From the NCBI GenBank assembly GCA_947449835.1, contig CANFSZ010000014.1, positions 1 to 50,520 on the forward strand: 50,520 bases of DNA, written 5' to 3'. Source of the DNA: Opitutia bacterium. Lineage in GTDB: Bacteria; Verrucomicrobiota; Verrucomicrobiia; Opitutales; Opitutaceae. The notes under the pieces were generated by a model. The model was not told the origin of the DNA and made no database searches. It saw only the letters and a list, made by a program, of their open reading frames with translations. The position numbers and the translations under genes are program-made. This document shows, in pieces, positions 44,648 through 50,520 of the stretch. Every line of letters starts with the position of its first letter. The stretch's first letter is position 1.

Positions 44648-45754
44648 ATGCCCCTGCCTTTTCTCGATCTCAAAGCCGCCACTGCCGAACTCCGCGCCGA
44701 GCTCGACGCCGCTCATCGGCGCGTCGCCGACTCCGGCTGGTTTCTACTGGGACGCGAGCTCGAGGCCTTTGAAGCCGAATACGCGGCCTCCGTCGGCACG
44801 ACGCATTGCATCGGCGTCGCCAACGGGCTCGAGGCCTTGCAACTCGTCCTCTTGGCGCGCGGCATCGGCGCGGGCGACGAAGTCATCGTCCCCGCCAACG
44901 GCTACATCGCCACGTGGCTCGCGGTCACGCACGTCGGCGCCACACCCATCCCGTGCGAGCCCGACGCGCGCACTTACAACCTCGATCCGGCCCGCCTCGC
45001 CGCACTCCTCACCCCGCGCACCAAGGCCATCCTCCCCATCCACCTTTACGGCCAAACGGCCGACATGACCGCGATCAACGCCTTCGCGGCCGCGCACGGG
45101 CTCTTCGTCCTCGAAGATGCCGCGCAATCCCACGGGGCCCGCACCCACGGCCGCGCCAGCGGCGCCCTCGGCCACGCCGCGGGCATCAGTTTTTATCCGA
45201 CAAAAAATCTTGGCGCGCTCGCGGATGCCGGCGCGATCACGACCGACGACGCCACCCTCGCCGCGCGCCTCCGCTCGCTGCGCAACTACGGTTCACGCGA
45301 GCGCTACCATCATGATGAAGCGGGCCTCAACTCGCGCCTCGACGAATTTTCCGCCGCCTTCCTGCGCGTGAAACTCCCCCACCTCGCCGCGTGGAACGCC
45401 CGTCGCGCCGCACTCGCCCAGCGCTATCTCACTCAGCTGCGCGGGGTCGGCGATCTCGTGTTGCCGTTTGTGCCCGCGTGGACGGAACCCGTATGGCATC
45501 TCTTCGTGGTGCGCACCGCGCACCGTGAGGCGTTGCGCGCGTACCTCGCCGAGCGCGGGATCGCGACGCAGATTCATTATCCGATTCCGCCGCATCGTTC
45601 GGGCGCGTATCGCTCGCTCGGATACAAAGTCGGAGCGTTCCCCCTCGCCGAACAACTCGCGGCCGAGGTGCTCAGCCTGCCGATCAGCCCGCATCATACC
45701 GCCGAACAGATTGACAGCGTGGGCGCGGCCGTGCGCTCGTTCTTTGACTCATGA
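44648..45754 (+). CDS. Sugar 3-aminotransferase, DegT/DnrJ/EryC1 family (FdtB/QdtB-like)
   Basis: A 368-residue PLP enzyme; the ATG at 44648 (PLPFLDLKAATAEL) matches family N-termini better than upstream GTG codons. It has IGVANGLEALQLVL, the motif LEDAAQSHGA, and the Schiff-base lysine in FYPTKNLGALADAGA. It closely parallels the FdtB-like enzyme at 23805-24923, though its composition is GC-rich. It likely forms a 3-amino-3,6-dideoxy sugar. The ABC permease gene starts inside its stop codon (ATGA). Confidence 0.88.
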   Translation: MPLPFLDLKAATAELRAELDAAHRRVADSGWFLLGRELEAFEAEYAASVGTTHCIGVANGLEALQLVLLARGIGAGDEVIVPANGYIATWLAVTHVGATPIPCEPDARTYNLDPARLAALLTPRTKAILPIHLYGQTADMTAINAFAAAHGLFVLEDAAQSHGARTHGRASGALGHAAGISFYPTKNLGALADAGAITTDDATLAARLRSLRNYGSRERYHHDEAGLNSRLDEFSAAFLRVKLPHLAAWNARRAALAQRYLTQLRGVGDLVLPFVPAWTEPVWHLFVVRTAHREALRAYLAERGIATQIHYPIPPHRSGAYRSLGYKVGAFPLAEQLAAEVLSLPISPHHTAEQIDSVGAAVRSFFDS

Positions 45755-46572
45755 TGAGCGTTCCTGGTCACACTTCTCCGTTTGCCGATCTCGCCCGCAA
45801 GCGCGACCTGTGGTGGCAATTTACGGTTCGCACCGTGGAGGTGCGCCATCGCGGGAGTTATCTGGGCATCCTGTGGGCCGGCCTCACGCCGTTGCTGATG
45901 CTGGGGCTTTATTACGTCGTCTTCGGCAAAATTTTTAACGGCAGCTTCGGCGTGTTGCCCGATGAAACGCGTACGGACTACGCCCTCGCGTTTTTCCTCG
46001 GTCTGATTCTCCACCAGTTGACCGCCGAGACGCTTTCGATCGCGCCCGGGATTATTTTAGCGAATCCGAACCTCGTCAAAAAAGTCGTTTTTCCGCTCGA
46101 AATTTTGCCCATCGCGCAGCTGGGTGCGACGTGGTTCAACCTCGTGATTTCACTCACGTTGATGATCCTCGGAGCCGTGTTTCTGGGGCGCGGCGTCTCG
46201 GTGGAAGGGTTACTGTGGTTGCCGTTGATTTTGTTTCCGCTGCTGTTGTTGACGGCGGGGATTTGCTGGTTGTTCGCGGCGCTCGGCGTGTTTTTTCGCG
46301 ACCTCGGCCAGATCATGCCGTTTTTCGCGCAGATCGTGCTCTACGCGAGCGCGGTCGTGTACCCGATCGCGAAAATCCCGGAAGACCTGTGGGTGATTTT
46401 GAAATGGAATCCGTTGCTGCACTCGGTCGAACTCGCCCGCGACGCGATCGTCTGGGATACGCCGCTCAACTTGAATCACCTCGGCTACACCTACATCGCG
46501 GGCATCGCGGTGTTCTTCCTCGGGCGTTGGACCTTTCAACGCCTCCAATCGGCCTTCGCCGATGTGATCTGA
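45751..46572 (+). CDS. wzm: O-antigen ABC transporter permease (Wzm)
   Basis: A 273-residue ABC-2-type permease with six hydrophobic helices. Conserved elements include RHRGSYLGILWAGLTPLLML near the N-terminus, a middle NLVKKVVFPLEILP, and IPEDLWVILKWNPLLHSVEL near the C-terminus; these are classic Wzm/RfbD landmarks. It would export undecaprenyl-linked polysaccharide together with the ATPase encoded 96 bases downstream. Confidence 0.9.
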   Translation: MMSVPGHTSPFADLARKRDLWWQFTVRTVEVRHRGSYLGILWAGLTPLLMLGLYYVVFGKIFNGSFGVLPDETRTDYALAFFLGLILHQLTAETLSIAPGIILANPNLVKKVVFPLEILPIAQLGATWFNLVISLTLMILGAVFLGRGVSVEGLLWLPLILFPLLLLTAGICWLFAALGVFFRDLGQIMPFFAQIVLYASAVVYPIAKIPEDLWVILKWNPLLHSVELARDAIVWDTPLNLNHLGYTYIAGIAVFFLGRWTFQRLQSAFADVI

Positions 46573-46668
46573 CGGTTTAGGCTCCGCTGCCGACCTCGCG
46601 CCGCGCGCCAACTCCATCCTTGCGCGCGCTTCGGGCCGACGATTGCCTCCGGTTTCCTGCTCCGCTCC

Positions 46669-48018
46669 ATGCCCGGCGACGTCATCATCTCGGTTAAAAA
46701 TCTCTCCAAAGCTTACCGCATTTGGCAGAGCCCGGCCGCCCGCCTCCATAGCCCGCTCACGCAAGCCGCCGCCGCGCTCTTCCCGGGTAGCTCCAGCGCT
46801 CACCGCGGCCTCGCCGCCCGCGCCGCTCGCGGCTACCGCGATTTCCACGCCCTGCGCGACGTCTCCTTTGAAATCCGCCGGGGCGAAGCCACGGGTATCA
46901 TCGGCCGCAACGGCTCCGGCAAATCCACCCTGCTCCAACTCATCGCCGGCACGCTCACGCCGACCTCGGGTTCCATCCAAGTCAACGGCCGCGTCTCCGC
47001 CCTCCTCGAGCTCGGCTCCGGCTTCAACCCCGAGTTCACCGGCCGCGAAAACGTATTTCTTAACGGCGCCATTTACGGCCTCACGCACGCCGAAATGGCG
47101 CAACGTTTCGACGAGGTCGCCGCCTTCGCCGACATCGGCGACTTCATCGAGCAACCCGTCAAAACGTACTCCTCCGGCATGATGATGCGCCTCGCCTTCG
47201 CCGTGGCGGTGAGCGTGCAACCCGACATCCTCATCGTCGACGAAGCGCTCAGCGTGGGCGACGTGTTCTTCACGCAGAAATGTTTTCAACGCATCCGCGA
47301 GATCGTGCACCGTGGGGCGACGTTGATCTTTGTTTCGCACGACACGGGCTCGGTCCAAAATCTCTGCGACCGCGGTCTACTGCTTTCCCAAGGCAACCTC
47401 GTCCACGACGGCGCACCCGAAGAGTGTGTGAGCCGCTACTTCAATCTCCATCAGCCGACGTCGGCCACGGCCAAGGGCGCCGTCGCCGCCGGCCATCACG
47501 CCCCGATTGCGCCCGATCTGCGCGCCGCGTTGCTCGCCACCAACATTTTGCCCGCCGCCAAATCCCGCCACGGCGACCGCAAACTCGAACTCGTGGCCGC
47601 CGCCGTGATCGACGGCCACGGGGCCGCGACGTGGGATTTCGAGCTGTTGCACCGCGCCACGGTGCGCGTGCTTTTCCGCGCCCACGCGCCCATCGCGTTG
47701 CCGTCGGTCGGCCTGCAACTACACGACCGCATGGGCAACCTGCTCTTCGCTGCGGGCAACTCGCAGTTACGTTTCCCGATTCCGCCGCTCGCGGCCGGCC
47801 AGGAAATCATGTTAGATTTCCGCATCACGCTCACCGCCCAAGCCGGTCTTTACACGCTCTCGCTTGACGCCGCCGAAGCCGATCCCGCCGATCCGAATGT
47901 CGGTACGTTTCACGACCGCGTCGGCGGCCTCGGCCCGCTCAGTATCGCGCATCACGCCGCCGGCGCGTTGCCGTTTTACGGCGCGGCCCAACTCCCGCTC
48001 GAAATCAGCTACGCATGA
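46669..48018 (+). CDS. wzt: O-antigen ABC transporter ATP-binding protein with carbohydrate-binding tail (Wzt)
   Basis: A 449-residue ATPase. It has Walker A GIIGRNGSGKST (about residues 76-87), the H/Y-type signature YSSGMMMRLAFA, and Walker B ILIVDEALSVGD. An extension of about 150 residues (about 290-449; for example VGLQLHDRMGNLLF and VGGLGPLSIAH) matches the Wzt C-terminal domain that reads the terminal modification of the exported glycan. An Ala-rich insertion near residues 30-58 precedes the ATPase core. The following methyltransferase overlaps by four bases and may supply the recognised cap. Confidence 0.92.
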   Translation: MPGDVIISVKNLSKAYRIWQSPAARLHSPLTQAAAALFPGSSSAHRGLAARAARGYRDFHALRDVSFEIRRGEATGIIGRNGSGKSTLLQLIAGTLTPTSGSIQVNGRVSALLELGSGFNPEFTGRENVFLNGAIYGLTHAEMAQRFDEVAAFADIGDFIEQPVKTYSSGMMMRLAFAVAVSVQPDILIVDEALSVGDVFFTQKCFQRIREIVHRGATLIFVSHDTGSVQNLCDRGLLLSQGNLVHDGAPEECVSRYFNLHQPTSATAKGAVAAGHHAPIAPDLRAALLATNILPAAKSRHGDRKLELVAAAVIDGHGAATWDFELLHRATVRVLFRAHAPIALPSVGLQLHDRMGNLLFAAGNSQLRFPIPPLAAGQEIMLDFRITLTAQAGLYTLSLDAAEADPADPNVGTFHDRVGGLGPLSIAHHAAGALPFYGAAQLPLEISYA

Positions 48019-48980
48019 GCGCCAGCCCCGCCGCGCCGTCTCCCGCTGCCCGCGCCCGCGTTTGTTGGTGTGGTCATCCGACGCTCGCCGCGTACTCGGC
48101 CGATTATCACGTGTGCCACGCGTGCGGCACGCTCGTCAGCCGCGCGCCGCTTCCACCCGAAGCGTTTACCGTTCAAAACGATTCCGGCGAACTTTACTCG
48201 AAAGATTACTGGCACGAGCGGCAGACCCAGCACCACGGTTTGCCCGACATCACGCGCCGCGCCCGCCTCGATTTACCGGAGCGTTGCACGCATTGGCTGC
48301 GTCACCTCCTCGCGCGCCGGCTCCCGCCTGCGCGCGTGCTTGAACTCGGCTGCGCCCACGGCGGCTACGTCGCGCTTTTGGGTTGGGCTGGCTTCACCGC
48401 CACGGGCACAGAAATGAGCCCGTGGGTCGTGGAGTTTTCCCGCCAAACGTTCGGCATCGACGCCCTCGCGGGCCCGATTGAAACGCAGCCGTTGGCCGCC
48501 GGCAGTTTCGACGTGATCGTGCTCAACGACGTCCTCGAACACCTACCCACGCCCGCCGCGACGCTCACCCATTGCGCGCGCTTGCTCGCGCCCGACGGGT
48601 TTTTCGTCATCCAGACGCCCGAGTACAAAGAGCACCTAACGCACGCCGATCTCGTGGCCAACCAGGATATTTTTCTGCGTCACATGGACGGCAACAACGA
48701 CGAGCACCTCTATCTTTACAGCCGCCGTAGCGCGACGGATTTTTTCACGCGCCTCGGGTTTCCCGCGCTGGAATTCGCGAATCCCGTTTACAGCTACGAT
48801 ATGTTTTTCACCGCCGCCCGCGCGCCGCTCGCGCTGCACGCGGAAGAAAAAATCTCCGCCGCCCTCGCCGCCCAACCCACCGGCCGCCTCGTCCAAGCGT
48901 TACTCGATAAAGCCGCGGAATCCACCGATCGCGGCTGGGCCATCCAGCGCCTTGAAACCGCCCTCGCGGCCAAAAAGTAA
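48015..48980 (+). CDS. Class I SAM-dependent methyltransferase with zinc-ribbon
   Basis: A 321-residue protein. An N-terminal cysteine pair set (VCWCGHP and CHACGTLV, about residues 18-38) suggests a zinc ribbon. The methyltransferase core has RVLELGCAHGGYVALLGWAG as the SAM site and VIVLNDVLEHLPTP as the post-motif. Being encoded directly after Wzt with an ATGA overlap, it is a good candidate for the non-reducing-end cap methylase whose product Wzt binds. The substrate is not shown by the sequence. Confidence 0.82.
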   Translation: MSASPAAPSPAARARVCWCGHPTLAAYSADYHVCHACGTLVSRAPLPPEAFTVQNDSGELYSKDYWHERQTQHHGLPDITRRARLDLPERCTHWLRHLLARRLPPARVLELGCAHGGYVALLGWAGFTATGTEMSPWVVEFSRQTFGIDALAGPIETQPLAAGSFDVIVLNDVLEHLPTPAATLTHCARLLAPDGFFVIQTPEYKEHLTHADLVANQDIFLRHMDGNNDEHLYLYSRRSATDFFTRLGFPALEFANPVYSYDMFFTAARAPLALHAEEKISAALAAQPTGRLVQALLDKAAESTDRGWAIQRLETALAAKK

Positions 48981-49072
48981 ACGCCCGCGCCCCGCGCGCC
49001 GGCGGCGAAATACCTTAGCCTGAAAACAGGCTCGCAACTCAGCCCGCGCTTTCGTTGCCTCAGCCCTTTGCC

Positions 49073-50520
49073 GTGCCTGTAAAGCCCAAGAGCATCGTTT
49101 ATCTGCGTCCCGATACCATCGGCGACCTCATCATTTTTTCCTCGGCCCTCGCCGAGCTCCAAGCTGCGTGGCCCGAAGCGCGCCACACGCTCGTCGTGCG
49201 CTCCGGCTACGAAACGCTCGCGCCGCTTTTCCCGGCGTCGCTGCGCTGGCACGTCGCCCGCCTCAATCCATTTAAACAAAAACCGTCCGCTTGCCGCGCC
49301 GAACTCGCAGAGCTGCTCGCCGAGATGGAGGCGCTCCAGCCCGACCTCATCGTCGCACCCACGCTGAACCGTACTTGGCTCGAAGCCGCGATCGCCGCGC
49401 GTTTCCCGAAAATTCGCAGCGTCGTCCTCGGCGCGCAAGACGTCGATCCGATCTTTGCCGCCGCGCTCCGCCTAGAACTCGGCGTAGCCGTAGCCACTGC
49501 GTTCACCGAGGTCGTTCCCGCCGCGGCGCAGACCACCGACTGGGAAAACCAACATCGTCTCGTCGATCACCTTCTCACCCGCGCTCGCCCCGCGGTGCGG
49601 CCGCTGCCTGCGGTAACAATCCCTGCTGCCGCGAGTGCGCAGGCCACGAGCGTTCTCGCCGCTGCGAAACTCACCGCGGGCGCGTTCGCCGCCGTTTTCC
49701 CCGCCGGCCTCGCCAACGTCCAAGTCAAAGCTTGGCCCACGGCGAAATTCGCCGAGACCGTCCTCTTCCTCCAACGCGAACGCGCCCTGCCCGTGCTGCT
49801 GCTGGGCCACACGTCTGAGACCGCGATTCTCGAAGCCGTCGCCAGCGAAACCGTTCGCCTCGGCGGCAAGCGCCCGGCGCTCTGGCTCGGCCGCGACGGC
49901 GAAGTGCCCGTCCTCGCCGCGCTCCTCCACGCCGCGCGCCTTTACGTCGGCCACGACACCGGGGCGCTGCATCTCGCGGCCGCCGTCGGCCGGCCGGTCG
50001 TCGGGATTTTCGGCGGTGGCCACTGGCCTCGCTTCCGGCCCGCCGCCCGCCAAGGCATCTCGGTCGTCCAACCGCTCCCTTGCTTCGGCTGCAATTGGGA
50101 CTGCCATTTCGGCGACGGCCCATGCGTTAAAACCCTCGCGCCCGCCGATGTCCGCCGCGCCGTCGAGCAACTGCTCGCGACTCCAGCCGAGTCCCCGCTC
50201 AACACCGTCGCCGAAGCCCGCAACTTGCCCGCCGAAGCGCTCGCCTTAATCGCCGCTTCCGCCCCGCGCTTTGCCGATCTCCAACAGGATCGCCTCGACC
50301 GCCAGCACAAGATCGAGGAACTCAAACGCGAAACCGACTCCAAGGACACCGAGATCGACGCGCTCAAAACCGCCGCCACCGAGCGCAAGACCGAGATGGA
50401 AGCCATCAAGGCCGAGCTCGAAGCCGAGTGCGCGACCAAGGATACCGAGATCGACGAGCTCAATGCCGAGACCGATTTCACAGACACCGAAATCGCCGCC
50501 CTCAAGACTGCCGCCACCGA
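49073..50520 (+). CDS. GT9 (heptosyltransferase-like) glycosyltransferase with C-terminal coiled coil (3' end missing)
   Basis: The gene runs past the window end; about 482 residues are visible from a GTG at 49073 (a TTG at 49055 is an alternative). Residues about 1-350 resemble GT9 heptosyltransferases: IVYLRPDTIGDLIIFSSAL at the start and LYVGHDTGALHLAAAVGRP as the donor-site signature. From about residue 410 onward the sequence becomes a charged coiled coil with repeated blocks such as DTEIDALKTAAT. At least three copies occur within 60 residues. This tail is unusual for the family and may anchor or oligomerise the enzyme. Confidence 0.83.
   Translation, partial: MPVKPKSIVYLRPDTIGDLIIFSSALAELQAAWPEARHTLVVRSGYETLAPLFPASLRWHVARLNPFKQKPSACRAELAELLAEMEALQPDLIVAPTLNRTWLEAAIAARFPKIRSVVLGAQDVDPIFAAALRLELGVAVATAFTEVVPAAAQTTDWENQHRLVDHLLTRARPAVRPLPAVTIPAAASAQATSVLAAAKLTAGAFAAVFPAGLANVQVKAWPTAKFAETVLFLQRERALPVLLLGHTSETAILEAVASETVRLGGKRPALWLGRDGEVPVLAALLHAARLYVGHDTGALHLAAAVGRPVVGIFGGGHWPRFRPAARQGISVVQPLPCFGCNWDCHFGDGPCVKTLAPADVRRAVEQLLATPAESPLNTVAEARNLPAEALALIAASAPRFADLQQDRLDRQHKIEELKRETDSKDTEIDALKTAATERKTEMEAIKAELEAECATKDTEIDELNAETDFTDTEIAALKTAAT

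Noticed and set aside
46210..47358. A 382-codon minus-strand open frame opposite wzm/wzt
   Set aside because: It is antisense to well-supported ABC transporter genes and shows only charged low-complexity sequence.

Overview
The window looks like part of a chromosome of a moderately GC-rich Gram-negative bacterium, probably Verrucomicrobiota (Opitutales-like). The phylum is an inference. It rests on the alternative complex III genes (actA, start of actB) at the left edge, a TolC/HlyD/ABC envelope system, and the style of the GC-rich glycan genes. No rRNA or tRNA gene was recognised.

Layout. (1) 1-974, minus: 5' end of the alternative complex III respiratory operon. (2) 1429-5964, minus: a tolC-hlyD-permease-ATPase tripartite ABC export operon. 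(3) 6156-9715, plus: a methyltransferase-GT2 fusion overlapping a large GT-C-like membrane protein. (4) 9864-10573, minus: a VapBC-type toxin-antitoxin pair. (5) 10795-13979, minus: a polyprenyl-phosphate-type GT2 and a CapD/WbpM-like membrane dehydratase carrying a roughly 55-residue insert. (6) 14268-25924, minus: a compact 12-gene Wzx/Wzy-dependent polysaccharide operon. It makes UDP-N-acetyl-L-fucosamine (fnlA, fnlB, fnlC) and a dTDP-3-acylamino-3,6-dideoxyhexose (fdtA, GNAT, fdtB), and holds three glycosyltransferases, an initiating sugar-phosphate transferase, a flippase and a polymerase. Its middle is strikingly AT-rich, which suggests acquisition by transfer. (7) About 26276-27490: a decayed IS3-family element beside that operon. 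(8) 27696-30847, plus: a Wzz/PCP-like protein and an O-antigen ligase/polymerase. (9) 30812-44078, minus: a GC-rich sugar-modification cluster with rfbG, rfbH and rfbF (CDP-3,6-dideoxyhexose route), an SDR, a three-domain NeuB-like synthase, two tiny coiled-coil membrane proteins, a thiamine-diphosphate enzyme, an FkbM methyltransferase and a second methyltransferase. Three more toxin-antitoxin-like modules (one RHH/PIN, two HEPN/MNT) are interleaved. (10) 44648-50520, plus: a sugar aminotransferase, an O-antigen ABC transporter (Wzm/Wzt with carbohydrate-binding tail), a methyltransferase and a GT9 glycosyltransferase whose C-terminus becomes a repeated coiled coil, cut by the window end. A degenerate 21-nt tandem repeat lies in the divergent gap before this block.

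Working picture. The locus is a composite surface-polysaccharide island with two assembly routes: Wzx/Wzy (regions 6 and 8) and ABC-dependent (region 10). The most unusual chemistry is in region 9. CDP-4-keto-3,6-dideoxyglucose from RfbF/G/H could be extended by the ThDP enzyme, as in yersiniose-type branched sugars, next to a NeuB-like PEP-condensing enzyme. No RfbI-type reductase or RmlA/RmlB is visible here, so those steps would have to be encoded elsewhere.
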